A stretch of DNA of 64,000 nucleotides from an uncultured Lachnospiraceae bacterium (GCA_947245585.1 CAMXPV010000001.1:1-64000), one strand, 5' to 3'; shown: positions 52,090-62,301, numbered from the stretch's first letter. Numbers and translations are program-made. The notes: generated by a model not told the origin, from the letters alone.

Positions 52090-53583
52090 TTACTGGATAT
52101 ACAGATTCGTATACCCCATCAGGCTCTCGTCCACCTCTTTCGCGCACTCCCTGCCCTGTCGGATGGCCTTCACCACCAGAGACTGTCCGGTGTGCATATC
52201 GCCTGCAGCAAACACCCTGTCCACACTGGTGGCAAATCCGCCGGGCGCGGTCTGCACGTTCGTCCTGCCGTCCAGTTCCACCTTGAAAGCGTCCGTCACG
52301 TACTTCTGGCTTCCCAGAAAGCCCGCCGCAATCAGCACAATCTCCGCGTCAAGCATTCTTTCAGAGCCCTCGATCTCCTTCATGTTCATACGGCCCGTCT
52401 TCTCGTCCTTTTCCCATGACAAAGATACGATCTTCACGGCTTTGAGATTCCCGCCTTTATCCTTCACAAACTCTTTGACCGTAGACTCATAGATACGCGG
52501 GTCGTGGCCGTAAACGGCGATGGCCTCCTCCTGCCCGTAATCGGTCTTGCAGATCTTGGGCCATTCAGGCCATGGATTATTCTCCGCCCGCTGATCGGGC
52601 GCTTTCGGCATCATCTCAATCTGGGTCACGGACTTTGCGCCGTGGCGGATGGCGGTGCCAACACAGTCGTTTCCGGTGTCGCCGCCGCCGATGATCACCA
52701 CGTTTTTGTCCTTCGTGTCCACATACTTTTTATCTGCAAACTCTGAATCCAACAGACTCTTGGTGTTGGCTTTCAGAAAATCCACCGCAAAGTAAATCCC
52801 TTTGGCATCCCTGCCGGGCGCGCTGATATCGCGTGGATTGGAGGAACCACAGCAGAGCACCACCCGGTCGAACTCCTTCAAGAGCTTATCCGCCTTTATG
52901 TCCTTGCCGATATCGCTGTTTGTCACAAAGGACACGCCCTCCTCCTCCATGACTTTGATCTTCCGGTCGATGATCTGCTTTTCCAGCTTCATGTTGGGAA
53001 TGCCGTATATCAAAAGCCCCCCAACGCGATCGGAACGCTCGAACACCGTCACCAGATGGCCGCGCCTGTTGAGCTGATCTGCCACCGCAAGCCCGGAAGG
53101 GCCGCTGCCCACCACCGCTACCGTCTTTCCCGTGCGCACCTTGGGCGGATGGGCCGCCGCATAACCCTGTTCGTAAGCATTCTCTATGATGGCGTACTCG
53201 TTTTCCTTGGTGGAAACCGGATCGCCGTTCAGGCCGCAGGTACAGGCCGCCTCACACAAAGCCGGGCATACCCTTGAGGTAAATTCGGGGAAGTTATTGG
53301 TCTTGTGCAGACGGTAATAGGCCTGCTCCCAGTTTCCGGTATAGACCAGATCATTCCACTCCGGCACCAGATTGTGCAGCGGGCAGCCGGAGGTCATGCC
53401 GCACAGGGTCATGCCCGACTGGCAAAACGGCACGCCGCAGTCCATGCAGCGGGCTCCCTGCTCCTGCTGCTCCTCCTTGGTCAGATGCTCATGAAATTCC
53501 TTAAAATTGTGAATGCGCTGTTTCGGGCTCACATCCCTGGAAACCCTGCGCTCATATTCCATAAAACCCGTTGGTTTTCCCAT
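52090..53583 (-). CDS. gltD: Glutamate synthase small subunit
   Basis: 497 residues. N-terminal Fe-S cysteine set (CMDCGVPFCQSGMTLCGMTSG, ALCEAACTCGLNG), then FAD-binding VAVVGSGPSGLAVADQLNRRGH and NADPH-binding VVIIGGGDTGNDCVGTAIRHG Rossmann folds, with C-terminal GVFAAGDM-like VDRVFAAGDMHTGQSLV. It passes electrons from NADPH to the large subunit for glutamate formation from glutamine and 2-oxoglutarate. It lies 19 bp downstream of gltB on the same strand. Length is normal. Confidence 0.95.
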   Translation of the reverse strand: MGKPTGFMEYERRVSRDVSPKQRIHNFKEFHEHLTKEEQQEQGARCMDCGVPFCQSGMTLCGMTSGCPLHNLVPEWNDLVYTGNWEQAYYRLHKTNNFPEFTSRVCPALCEAACTCGLNGDPVSTKENEYAIIENAYEQGYAAAHPPKVRTGKTVAVVGSGPSGLAVADQLNRRGHLVTVFERSDRVGGLLIYGIPNMKLEKQIIDRKIKVMEEEGVSFVTNSDIGKDIKADKLLKEFDRVVLCCGSSNPRDISAPGRDAKGIYFAVDFLKANTKSLLDSEFADKKYVDTKDKNVVIIGGGDTGNDCVGTAIRHGAKSVTQIEMMPKAPDQRAENNPWPEWPKICKTDYGQEEAIAVYGHDPRIYESTVKEFVKDKGGNLKAVKIVSLSWEKDEKTGRMNMKEIEGSERMLDAEIVLIAAGFLGSQKYVTDAFKVELDGRTNVQTAPGGFATSVDRVFAAGDMHTGQSLVVKAIRQGRECAKEVDESLMGYTNLYIQ

Positions 53584-53602
53584 CTTTCATACCTCCCTGT
53601 CC

Positions 53603-56600
53603 TCAGACATTCTCCTTATCCTTTTTATAGAATGCCTCGATCTGCGCCTGTTCCGCGCTGAGTCCCTTCTCCTCCATCTGCACGATCAGCTTTAACATGA
53701 TCTCATAGTCGTGGGGAATGATTTTCTTAAACTTCGGCAGATACTCCCCGAAATGATCCAGAATCTCTTTTCCCTTGACGGAGTTGGTATAAGCCACATG
53801 CTCCTTAATCATCTCCTTTAATTCAAGGACATCGTATTTGGAAGTTATCTCATAAGAGGAAACCATTTCCTTGTTGGTCTTCGTGTAGAGGTCGTTGTTC
53901 TCATCCAACACATAAGCGATCCCGCCGCTCATGCCCGCCGCAAAGTTCTTGCCGACAGAACCGAGAACCACCACACGGCCTCCTGTCATATACTCGCAGC
54001 CATGGTCGCCCACGCCCTCCACCACCGCAATCGCGCCGGAGTTGCGCACACAGAACCGCTCGCCTGCCACGCCGCCTATAAAGGCCTTGCCGGAGGTCGC
54101 GCCGTAAAGCGCCACATTGCCGATAATGATGTTTTCATCCTGTTTGAAGGTGGAACCCTTGGGCGGGTACACCACCAGTTTGCCGCCGGACAATCCTTTG
54201 CCAAAATAGTCGTTGGAATCGCCCACCAACTCAAGCGTCAACCCTTTCGGGATGAATGCGCCAAAGCTCTGCCCGCCGGAACCGTTGCAGAGGATATGGT
54301 AGCTGTCCTCCTCCAGCGTATCCCCAAATCTTCTGGTGATCTCCGAACCAAATATGGTGCCGAAGGTACGGTCCGTATTGGACACATCCACCTCAAGGCT
54401 CCTCTTCTGTCCCGTCTCCAACGCCCTGGAAAGCTGCTTTAAGAGCACCTTTTCATCCAGGGTCCTTTCCAAATGGAAATCATAGACCTGTTTGGGATCG
54501 AAGATAAATTTCTCTTTACTTTTCTCGTAAGGATTGCTCAGAATCAAATCCAGATCCACTTTCTTCTGCCGGTCTGTCAGGTTCTCCTTCACCTTCAGAA
54601 GTTCTGTCCGGCCTACCAGTTCATCCACCTTGCGCACGCCAAGCTTCGCCATATATTCCCGAAGCTCCTGCGCGATAAACCGCATGAAGTTCTCCACATA
54701 CTCAGGCTTCCCCGTAAAGCGTTTGCGCAGCTCCGGATTCTGGGTCGCCACGCCCACCGGACAGGTGTCCAGATTGCAGACCCGCATCATCAGACAGCCC
54801 ATGGTCACAAGGGGCGCTGTGGCAAAGCCAAACTCCTCCGCTCCCAGAATCGCCGCGATGGCCACATCCCGTCCGCTCATCAGCTTCCCGTCCGTCTCAA
54901 TCCTCACCTTATTTCTGAGGCCGTTCTGGATCAGCGTCTGGTGTGTTTCCGCAAGCCCCAGCTCCCAGGGCAGGCCCGCGTTGTGAATGGAATTTCTGGG
55001 AGCCGCGCCGGTGCCGCCGTCATAACCGGAAACCAGAATTACCTGTGCGCCCGCCTTGGCCACGCCTGCCGCCACCGTGCCCACGCCCGCCTCGGACACC
55101 AGTTTGACGCTGATGCGGGCTTTCGTGTTCGCATTTTTTAAATCGTAGATCAACTGCGCCAAATCCTCGATGGAATAGATATCGTGATGGGGCGGCGGGG
55201 AGATCAGCCCCACGCCCGGCGTGGAGTGTCTGGTCTTCGCAATCCACGGGTACACCTTGCCGCCCGGCAGGTGGCCGCCCTCACCGGGTTTCGCCCCCTG
55301 CGCCATCTTAATTTGGATTTCCTGCGCACTGTTTAAGTATTCACTGGTAACGCCGAAGCGTCCGCTTGCCACCTGTTTGATGGCAGAACACCGGTTTAAG
55401 CCGTCGGGGCCTACCGTCAGCCGTTCCTTGTCCTCTCCGCCCTCGCCGGAATTGGATTTTCCGTGGAGACGGTTCATGGCGATGGCCATGGTCTCGTGGG
55501 CTTCCTTGGAGATGGAGCCGTAGGACATGGCCCCCGTCTTAAATCTTGTGACAATCGTGTCAACACTCTCCACTTCCTCTATCGGCACGGGTTTCTTCGC
55601 ATAATTAAAGTCCATCAGACCGCGGAGATTCTTGATGCTCTCCTCATTATTGACCGCTTTGGTATATTGTTTAAATAATTCGTAATCACCCCGTCTGGTT
55701 GACTCTTGCAGTAAATGTATGGTCTCAGGGTTATAGAGGTGTTCGTCCGCACCACTCCTCATCTGGTGATGTCCTGTGCTGTCCAACGTCAAGTCAGTAG
55801 ATAGACCGAGTGGGTCAAATGCCATGGAGTGCAGCTCATCCACCTCCTCCTCGATGTCCTTCAGGGTAATGCCGCCCACACGGCAGACTGTGTTGGTAAA
55901 GTATTTATTGATTACCTCCTTGTCAATACCGATGGCCTCAAAGATCTTGGAACCCTGATAGGACTGGATCGTGGAAATGCCCATCTTGGAGGCAATCTTC
56001 ACGATACCGTGGAGGATTGCATCGTTATAGTCATTCACCGCCGCATAGTAATCCTTATCCAACATGTGGTTATCAATCAATTCTTTGATGCTCTCCTGCG
56101 CCAGATAGGGGTTGATCGCCGATGCGCCAAAGCCGAGCAGGGTTGCAAAGTGATGCACTTCCCTCGGCTCCCCGGACTCCAGAATGATATCCACACTGGT
56201 TCTCTTCTTGGTGCTGACCAGATGCTGCTGCAAAGCGGAAACCGCAAGCAAAGAGGGAATCGCCACCCGGTTTTCATCCACGCCTCTGTCCGAGAGGACT
56301 ATGATATTCGCGCCCTCGCGGTAAGCTCTGTCCACCTCCACGAAAAGTCTGTCAATGGCCTTTTCCAATCTTGTATTTTTATAGTAGGTGATCGGAATGA
56401 CTTCCACTTTGAAGCCCTCCGCCTTCATGGTCTTGATCTTCAAAAGATCCGTGCTTGTGAGAATCGGATTGTGCACCCGGAGCATGTTGCAGTTCTCCGG
56501 CATCTCCTCCAACAAATTCCCGTCCCGGCCCAGATACACTGTTGTGGAAGTCACCACTTCCTCGCGGATCGCATCGATGGGCGGATTGGTCACCTGTGCA

Positions 56601-58156
56601 AAGAGCTGTTTGAAATAGTGGAACAGCGGATGGTGCGCCTTGGACAACACCGGAATCGGCGTATCCACGCCCATAGCCGCTATCGCCTCCGCGCCGTTTT
56701 TCGCCATGGGCAGAATACTGGTCTTCAAATCCTCGTAGGTGTAGCCGAAGGCCTTCTGCATACGCTGTCTTTCTTCATAGGAAAATTCCGGCACACGCTG
56801 GTTGGGAATCTTTAAATCCTTTAAACTCACTAATTTATTGTCGAGCCATTCGCCGTAGGGCTGCGCGGAGGCATATCTCTCCTTCAACTCGTCGTCATCA
56901 ATCACGCGCCCCTGAATGGTGTCCACCAGAAGCATCTTGCCCGGATGCAGACGCTCTTTCATCACAATCCTGGCAGGCTCAATGTCAAGTACGCCCACCT
57001 CCGAAGAGAGAATCAATGTCTCATCGTCCGTGATCATATAGCGGGAAGGTCGTAGACCGTTTCGGTCAAGTACTGCTCCCATGATATCCCCGTCAGAGAA
57101 AAGAATCGACGCGGGGCCGTCCCAGGGCTCCATCATGGTCGCATAATACTGATAGAAATCCTTTTTCTTCTGGGACATGGTCTTATTGTTTTCCCACGGT
57201 TCGGGAATCATAATCATCACTGCAAGAGGCAGCGGCATTCCGCTCATCACCAGAAACTCCAAGGTATTGTCGAGCATGGCGGAATCCGAGCCGGAAGCAT
57301 TGATGGCGGGCAGAATTTTGTGCATCTGTCCCTGCAAGTGCTCGGACTCCATGTTTTCCTCTCTCGCCTGCATCTTATCCGCATTGCCGCGGATGGTATT
57401 GATCTCGCCGTTATGTACGATAAAACGGTTCGGGTGCGCCCGCTCCCAACTGGGATTGGTGTTGGTGGAAAAGCGGGAGTGCACGATAGCGATCGCCGAC
57501 TCGTAATCCTTATCCTGCAAATCGGAGAAGAAGGTGCGAAGCTGTCCCACAAGGAACATTCCCTTGTAGACAATGGTTCTGCTGGACAGACTGACCACAT
57601 AAGTCACATCCGTGGACTGCTCAAAGGTTCTTCTTAAGATATACAGCTTTCTGTCAAAGTCAAGGCCCTTCTCCACGCCCGCCGGTTTTTTGATAAACGC
57701 CTGCATGATGCAGGGCATACACTCCACCGCCTTATGGCCAAGCACCGAGGGCACGGTGGGCACATCCCGCCATCCCAAAAATTCCAGACCTTCCTTCTTC
57801 GCGATGATCTCAAACATCTTTTTGGCCTGGTTTCTCTGCAGCTCATCCTGCGGAAAAAAGAAAGTGCCCACGCCGTACTCCCGCTCCCCGCCAATGTCAA
57901 ATCCAAGGTCCTTCGTCGCCTTCACCATGAATTTATGGGGCATCTGCGTGAGAATACCCACACCGTCGCCTGTCTCGCCCTCCGCATCCTTGCCGGCCCT
58001 GTGCTCCAGATTCTCCACAATCTTCAGCGCATTTTCCACGGTAGCCCGGCTTTTTTTGCCCTTGATGTTCACGCAGGCGCCGATGCCGCAGTTGTCGTGT
58101 TCAAATTCCGCCCGGTATAAGGGGGACTGGGGGACTGTTCTCTTTACGTCAAACAT
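53603..58156 (-). CDS. gltB: Glutamate synthase large subunit
   Basis: 1517 residues. The class-II amidotransferase domain begins after a 22-residue propeptide at Cys23 (HDNCGIGACVNIKGK). The central domain, the FMN-binding synthase barrel (SVKLVSEAGVGTVAAGVAKA, VILVSGYDGGTGAAPRNSI) and the 3Fe-4S cysteines (CLMMRVCNLDTCPVGVATQ) follow, then the C-terminal GXGXG beta-helix (GSGGQSFGAFIPKG ... GVGDHGCEYMTGGRVVVLG). It converts glutamine plus 2-oxoglutarate to two glutamates. It is first in a gltBD operon. A 177-bp inverted-repeat element lies 36 bp upstream. Confidence 0.96.
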   Translation of the reverse strand: MFDVKRTVPQSPLYRAEFEHDNCGIGACVNIKGKKSRATVENALKIVENLEHRAGKDAEGETGDGVGILTQMPHKFMVKATKDLGFDIGGEREYGVGTFFFPQDELQRNQAKKMFEIIAKKEGLEFLGWRDVPTVPSVLGHKAVECMPCIMQAFIKKPAGVEKGLDFDRKLYILRRTFEQSTDVTYVVSLSSRTIVYKGMFLVGQLRTFFSDLQDKDYESAIAIVHSRFSTNTNPSWERAHPNRFIVHNGEINTIRGNADKMQAREENMESEHLQGQMHKILPAINASGSDSAMLDNTLEFLVMSGMPLPLAVMIMIPEPWENNKTMSQKKKDFYQYYATMMEPWDGPASILFSDGDIMGAVLDRNGLRPSRYMITDDETLILSSEVGVLDIEPARIVMKERLHPGKMLLVDTIQGRVIDDDELKERYASAQPYGEWLDNKLVSLKDLKIPNQRVPEFSYEERQRMQKAFGYTYEDLKTSILPMAKNGAEAIAAMGVDTPIPVLSKAHHPLFHYFKQLFAQVTNPPIDAIREEVVTSTTVYLGRDGNLLEEMPENCNMLRVHNPILTSTDLLKIKTMKAEGFKVEVIPITYYKNTRLEKAIDRLFVEVDRAYREGANIIVLSDRGVDENRVAIPSLLAVSALQQHLVSTKKRTSVDIILESGEPREVHHFATLLGFGASAINPYLAQESIKELIDNHMLDKDYYAAVNDYNDAILHGIVKIASKMGISTIQSYQGSKIFEAIGIDKEVINKYFTNTVCRVGGITLKDIEEEVDELHSMAFDPLGLSTDLTLDSTGHHQMRSGADEHLYNPETIHLLQESTRRGDYELFKQYTKAVNNEESIKNLRGLMDFNYAKKPVPIEEVESVDTIVTRFKTGAMSYGSISKEAHETMAIAMNRLHGKSNSGEGGEDKERLTVGPDGLNRCSAIKQVASGRFGVTSEYLNSAQEIQIKMAQGAKPGEGGHLPGGKVYPWIAKTRHSTPGVGLISPPPHHDIYSIEDLAQLIYDLKNANTKARISVKLVSEAGVGTVAAGVAKAGAQVILVSGYDGGTGAAPRNSIHNAGLPWELGLAETHQTLIQNGLRNKVRIETDGKLMSGRDVAIAAILGAEEFGFATAPLVTMGCLMMRVCNLDTCPVGVATQNPELRKRFTGKPEYVENFMRFIAQELREYMAKLGVRKVDELVGRTELLKVKENLTDRQKKVDLDLILSNPYEKSKEKFIFDPKQVYDFHLERTLDEKVLLKQLSRALETGQKRSLEVDVSNTDRTFGTIFGSEITRRFGDTLEEDSYHILCNGSGGQSFGAFIPKGLTLELVGDSNDYFGKGLSGGKLVVYPPKGSTFKQDENIIIGNVALYGATSGKAFIGGVAGERFCVRNSGAIAVVEGVGDHGCEYMTGGRVVVLGSVGKNFAAGMSGGIAYVLDENNDLYTKTNKEMVSSYEITSKYDVLELKEMIKEHVAYTNSVKGKEILDHFGEYLPKFKKIIPHDYEIMLKLIVQMEEKGLSAEQAQIEAFYKKDKENV

Positions 58157-58192
58157 AGCTTTTCACTCCTGACTTTTTCATTCTAATGGTTC

Positions 58193-58369
58193 CGCCTATA
58201 GGCAGATTCGAAATGCTTCGCATTTCTCATTCGCGGTCTCCGTTCCACTTCGGTCCGCGCAGGGCAGACGTCTCCCAGACGTCTTGCGCCTCGTAATAAG
58301 CCATCACAGACATTCCTGCATACAAGCCTGCGCCATGTCTGTGCTGCCTTCTTACTCTGCCTATACGCG
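58193..58369. repeat. 177-bp element with 14-bp inverted-repeat ends
   Basis: The ends are CGCCTATAGGCAGA (58193-58206) and the complement of CGCGTATAGGCAGA (58356-58369), 13 of 14 matching. The inside is strongly structured, with a GAAATGC/GCATTTC hairpin and an AGACGTCT repeat. A minus-strand open frame of 68-84 codons crosses it but has no clear ribosome site. One end (58202-58235) matches 19614-19647. It could be a miniature mobile element or a structured intergenic repeat. No target-site duplication is visible. Confidence 0.55.
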
Positions 58370-58370
58370 C

Positions 58371-58412
58371 AAAAAAGAACGCAAAAAGAGCATCTAGCGC
58401 TCCTTTGCGTTC
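58371..58412 (-). terminator. Terminator after the Rpn-family nuclease gene
   Basis: On the minus strand GAACGCAAAGGAGC pairs with GCTCTTTTTGCGTTC (9 bp plus 4 bp with a small bulge) and six T residues follow. It ends immediately next to the inverted-repeat element, the same arrangement as the short copy at 19614-19647, which also abuts a terminator T-run and GCGCG. Confidence 0.8.
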
Positions 58413-58496
58413 TACATGTATACAATAATACACCCACTTTTAGGAATTGTAAATAAAGACTTCTTGTGTAATTGTCAGATAATTAGACAATTGAGC

Positions 58497-59306
58497 TTAT
58501 TCAGTGGTTTTGTCAGAAACAATTTGCTCGATGACCGAAATATCTTCTTCCAAGTCCTCAGCAATTTCCAAAACAGTCTTACCCCTCGATAGTTTCTTCT
58601 TTACCAGTTCCTTCATCTTATCATTTCGTCCTATTTCTATACCCTCTTCTCGTCCCTCCAGAAAGAGTGTCCTCATATGTTTTTTTTCATCATATTCCGT
58701 CAACAACATATGCATTACCTCCGCTTTTTGTTTGATCAGAACATCTCTCAAAATCCCTTTTTGTATACAGGTATCCATAGCCGTATGGACAGCCTCCTCA
58801 CGACCCATCCCATTCCTTACATTCTCCTCAATTTCTGCCGAAAACTCTGAATACTCCCAAAGTCTATGGCATTTCTCCATCAATACATGATTATAACCCC
58901 GACTGATGTTTAGCACTTGGCAGGTACACTCCAGACAGCCACTTCCCCTTCCCGCCGAAAAGGCATCTGATAGATACAGCATCCGGCTGTCCGTCTGCAT
59001 CCCACTCCCATTATAGAAAACAATATATACCGGTGTGGGGAGCTCAATCTGATTTCTGCCATATAGCTCTTCTCTGTGCGCACTTATCAACCCTTCAAAC
59101 TGTTGAGAAAAGTATAAAAGTCCCCGCAAGGGCATATTCGGATTCCATGTGCTTTGATGTTCATACAAATTCAGGCTGCTTCCAATAATAAAAGACAGAT
59201 CATTTTTCATTTTCATGAAAAGCACATCCCTGTACTTACGATTCAAGCGCAGCCTTCTCCACCACGCGTCACGTTTGAACCACTTCACCACATTCCGTTT
59301 TCCCAT
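58497..59306 (-). CDS. Rpn family recombination-promoting nuclease with shortened N-terminus
   Basis: 269 residues. The Rpn/PD-(D/E)XK core is present: MKMKNDLSFIIGSSLNLYEHQ with the Asp and E-X-Q catalytic residues, STWNPNMPLRGLLYFSQQFE, ELPTPVYIVFYNG. The C-terminus is helical with EGREEGIEIGRNDKMKEL. Family members usually have about 40 residues between a (K)YKDxLF segment and the KNDLSF strand; here NRKYRDVLF joins MKMKNDLSF directly, so a helix-rich piece seems deleted in frame. Activity is uncertain. It is a single gene with its own terminator. Confidence 0.8.
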   Translation of the reverse strand: MGKRNVVKWFKRDAWWRRLRLNRKYRDVLFMKMKNDLSFIIGSSLNLYEHQSTWNPNMPLRGLLYFSQQFEGLISAHREELYGRNQIELPTPVYIVFYNGSGMQTDSRMLYLSDAFSAGRGSGCLECTCQVLNISRGYNHVLMEKCHRLWEYSEFSAEIEENVRNGMGREEAVHTAMDTCIQKGILRDVLIKQKAEVMHMLLTEYDEKKHMRTLFLEGREEGIEIGRNDKMKELVKKKLSRGKTVLEIAEDLEEDISVIEQIVSDKTTE

Positions 59307-59545
59307 AAATTTTCCTCCATTATACAGTTTTTTACGACTGAATACAAGAGGATTCCGGCCTTTCCTTTATTCAGTCCGCTTAATTTAAGGAATTTTTCCG
59401 ATGAACCCGGAAAGAACCTTAAGACAGAGAAATCCATTCAAAGATGTCCCCACTGACAGAATTGAAATCTGTCTGTATGCTATTTATTATATGACAGGTA
59501 ATTATCCAGATGCAAGCAATTTTTTAGGCAGATAGTATATTATTA

Positions 59546-59575
59546 TTGACGTACTATTCAGCTATCAAGTATAAT
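59546..59575 (+). promoter_or_regulatory. Promoter of the FIST-MCP operon
   Basis: TTGACG (59546-59551) and TATAAT (59570-59575) are 18 nt apart, about 40 nt before the FIST start codon. The rest of the 319-bp divergent spacer to the Rpn gene shows no gene. Confidence 0.65.
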
Positions 59576-59625
59576 TTTTACCGAAACAGCTTATGTAAAT
59601 TTTCGGAGGAAGTGAGGACAACATT

Positions 59626-60681
59626 TTGAGACAGTTTTTTGGCATGAGCCAGAACGGAAATCTGCAGGAAGCCGTTCAGGGCTTGAAAAATCCGCAATTT
59701 ATTATGCTTTTATCCAACAATGAACAATTTGAAGCGCATGTGGCAAAGTTACAAACTCTCTTTCCCCATGTTCCTAGCATTGGATGTATCGGCATGAGTT
59801 ACGACACCAAGGTTGTTGAAAATGGCGTGGGAATCATTGCTTTTTATGATGGGGTCAACGCAGTGGCAAATGTATTGGAAGAGGTATCCGTCATGCCGGT
59901 AAAGTACATTGAGCGTCTGCAACAGGATATCCGTACCCTTAACAGCTCCCAATCAGATACCGTATGTATCGATTTTTGTTCCGGGAACGATGCCTGTGTC
60001 CTGACCACCATTTACAGCGCGCTGCGCACCAACAATATCTCCCTGGTTGGCGGAACCGGCGACGGCGGAAAAGTTTCCGCAAACGGAAAAGTCTATCACG
60101 ATGCAGTGGCATACGCCCTTGTCAAAAATCTCAACGGCAAAGTAAAAGCCTACAAGGAAAATATCTATCACCAGAAGGGCCATTACCGGTTTGTCGCCTC
60201 AGGCACCGACAAAAGCAGCTATCTGCTTGGCCAGTTAAACGGGACATCTGCCAAACGGGTCTATCAGGATATTCTTCATGTGACAGAAGAGCAAATCTCA
60301 ACGCAGACCTTTAAAAATCCCTTTGGAAAGGTCAGCGGAAACGATACCTGCATTATCTCCATCAAAGAGGTCAGCGGAAACGGCCTCACATGTTTCAGAC
60401 AGGTCAATGACTCAGATGTGCTTACTCTGTTGGAGTTGGGTGATTTCAGATCTATTGTTCGGAATACGATCCGGACAATCAGGAACGATTTCCCTAAAAT
60501 TTCCGCTGTGTTTTCCGTCAACTGCCTGTTTCGCTACCTTCTTTTTACTGACAACCATTATATGAACGATTATCTGAAAGAAATGAGCACTCTTGGCAGT
60601 CATACCGGCCTGGTTGGATATGGAGAACATTACAACAATCAATTTGTCAACCAGTCTATGACCTGTGTTGTATTTGAATAA
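59626..60681 (+). CDS. FIST domain sensor protein
   Basis: 351 residues. FIST_N (about 20-200: [59 protein letters not shown]) and FIST_C (about 220-345: [70 protein letters not shown]) are both present. FIST domains are thought to sense small ligands such as amino acids. The start is a TTG at 59626 (GGAGG 16 nt and GAGG 9 nt upstream); an ATG at 59644 is the alternative. No membrane helix. A soluble chemoreceptor gene follows 14 bp downstream. Confidence 0.85.
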   Translation: MRQFFGMSQNGNLQEAVQGLKNPQFIMLLSNNEQFEAHVAKLQTLFPHVPSIGCIGMSYDTKVVENGVGIIAFYDGVNAVANVLEEVSVMPVKYIERLQQDIRTLNSSQSDTVCIDFCSGNDACVLTTIYSALRTNNISLVGGTGDGGKVSANGKVYHDAVAYALVKNLNGKVKAYKENIYHQKGHYRFVASGTDKSSYLLGQLNGTSAKRVYQDILHVTEEQISTQTFKNPFGKVSGNDTCIISIKEVSGNGLTCFRQVNDSDVLTLLELGDFRSIVRNTIRTIRNDFPKISAVFSVNCLFRYLLFTDNHYMNDYLKEMSTLGSHTGLVGYGEHYNNQFVNQSMTCVVFE

Positions 60682-60695
60682 AGGGAGGAGCAACG

Positions 60696-61625
60696 ATGAA
60701 ATTACATAAAAAATCCCGAAAAGAGACAAAAAGCCTATATCCGGTGTTATATGTCATCGAGCGGCTTAAAGAATACCGCAATATGCTGATCAAAAACGAA
60801 GTGGACTCCCTGCAGGAATTAAGCATGGTGAGCAAATCCTTCAATAAGGTGCTGCAGGATTCGGAAGATTTGAAAATGTCTTTGCAGGACTTTGAGCAAA
60901 CCTTCGCAAACATCAATACTGTGGCCGGCCAATTTGCATCCGTAAAAGAGAATATTTCCAACTCCGTCGTACAGGTTCAGGGCGAGGTGGAAACCTTAAA
61001 GGAAAGTTCCCTTTTGGCATCGAACTATTTCGATGAAATGCAGAGTACTTTTGAAGCCTTTCAGCTCTCCGTAAATGAAATCAAGAAATGTATGGGACAA
61101 ATTGTATCCATTGCAAACCAGACAAACATTCTATCCATCAACGCTTCCATAGAAGCTGCCAGAGCCGGTGAACAAGGCCGGGGCTTCGCCACCGTAGCCG
61201 GAGAAGTAAAACATTTGTCGGACCAAATAAAGGATCTTGTCGCCACGGTAGATTTGCGCATTGGGGATGTTGAACAGGGAACCGCACAGCTGAGCGCCAG
61301 CATCCAGACTTCCCATCAGGCTTTGGGAGAAAGCATTTCCAAAGTGGATCAGACCTATGAAATGTTTGACCATATCACACAGGCCGCGGAGGAAACGGAG
61401 TCCGTACAGACAGAGATTTCTATGGTGATCGATGATTCCAAGTCCAAGCTTCATACACTGGATGGCTTCTTCGACCAGATCAAACAGCAGTATGAAAAGG
61501 TCATGCGGCACATTAACCGTGTCAACACCATGGGAACGACCAAAAGCGCCATGTATGAGGATATCGATAATATGATGTCTCAGATTCCACCCATTATTAA
61601 CGACTATACTTCTTCATCAAAATAG
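60696..61625 (+). CDS. Soluble methyl-accepting chemotaxis protein, partner of FIST
   Basis: 309 residues with no membrane segment. Long coiled coil (about 25-130), then the MCP tip [45 protein letters not shown] and the return helix. There is no own sensor domain, so the FIST protein encoded just upstream probably supplies sensing. AGGGAGGAG lies 6 nt before the ATG. The pair is likely a cytoplasmic input to CheA. No che genes are in the window. Confidence 0.88.
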   Translation: MKLHKKSRKETKSLYPVLYVIERLKEYRNMLIKNEVDSLQELSMVSKSFNKVLQDSEDLKMSLQDFEQTFANINTVAGQFASVKENISNSVVQVQGEVETLKESSLLASNYFDEMQSTFEAFQLSVNEIKKCMGQIVSIANQTNILSINASIEAARAGEQGRGFATVAGEVKHLSDQIKDLVATVDLRIGDVEQGTAQLSASIQTSHQALGESISKVDQTYEMFDHITQAAEETESVQTEISMVIDDSKSKLHTLDGFFDQIKQQYEKVMRHINRVNTMGTTKSAMYEDIDNMMSQIPPIINDYTSSSK

Positions 61626-61662
61626 GCGTTTGATGTAAAATTAATCACAGAGAATCCATAAA

Positions 61663-61697
61663 AAGGGGCTGTCGTGAAATAGACCGCCCCTTAATAC
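61663..61697. terminator. Bidirectional terminator between MCP and GNAT genes
   Basis: A 7-bp stem AAGGGGC (61663-61669) with GCCCCTT (61686-61692) plus inner GTC/GAC pairs. A short A/T tail lies on each side. It separates two convergent units. Confidence 0.65.
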
Positions 61698-61704
61698 TTG
61701 TCTC

Positions 61705-62301
61705 CTAATCTTCCGCATACAAAGGTCTGCTCATAAAAATACAGCCTTCATCATAACGCGGTTTATAATTCCTATGTACAAACGCCTCTTCTACTTTGCC
61801 AAGCCGTCTGAAATTCAATGTTTCATAATATTTGATTAACTGTGTATATGGAAGTGCAAAAATATAAACAATGCAGATTCCTACCCATTCCGATGCCATC
61901 TTTATGATTGGCAGAACAAAATCAAGGAAAATGATACTCCCTATGCCTGTCTGTTCTTTATGTGCTGCTTTATATGCACTGTTTACCGCAAAGTTTGCAA
62001 GCTCTACCGCCGGAAGGGAATCTATTTCCATATGAAAAAGACTCCTTTTATACCTTGAAGCCACCATACCTGTTTTCAATGAAAAATACCCAACAATTTC
62101 ATCTGTCACATTATCCTTTACCAGGTATGTTCTTGTTTCATGTGACATTTCATCGGGAACCGCATATCGCTTCAAATACATCTCCAGTCCTAATCCCGTT
62201 TCTTCTGCAACATGAAATTTTTGAAGCAGACGAAGATTTTCCTCCTTTGCAAGAAGCGGTTCACAATAAAAAATTTCATTCTCTATCAGTTTCTTATCCA
62301 T
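61705..62301 (-). CDS. GNAT-like N-acetyltransferase, possible toxin
   Basis: 198 residues from the ATG at 62301, which overlaps the upstream gene's stop (ATGGATAA); a longer frame to 62361 is out of place with that gene. Acetyltransferase-like features: TYLVKDNVTDEIVGYFSLKTG, a substrate/CoA region with AHKEQTGIGSIIFLDFVLPII and KYYETLNFRRLG near the end (typical GNAT C-terminal YE..GF). The coupling to a small upstream protein suggests a GNAT toxin-antitoxin pair; that is inferred. Confidence 0.7.
   Translation of the reverse strand: MDKKLIENEIFYCEPLLAKEENLRLLQKFHVAEETGLGLEMYLKRYAVPDEMSHETRTYLVKDNVTDEIVGYFSLKTGMVASRYKRSLFHMEIDSLPAVELANFAVNSAYKAAHKEQTGIGSIIFLDFVLPIIKMASEWVGICIVYIFALPYTQLIKYYETLNFRRLGKVEEAFVHRNYKPRYDEGCIFMSRPLYAED

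Noticed and set aside
55829..56815. 328-codon forward frame antisense to gltB
   Set aside because: It lies wholly antisense to a certain gltB coding region, has no ribosome site and reads His/Leu/Arg-rich shadow sequence.
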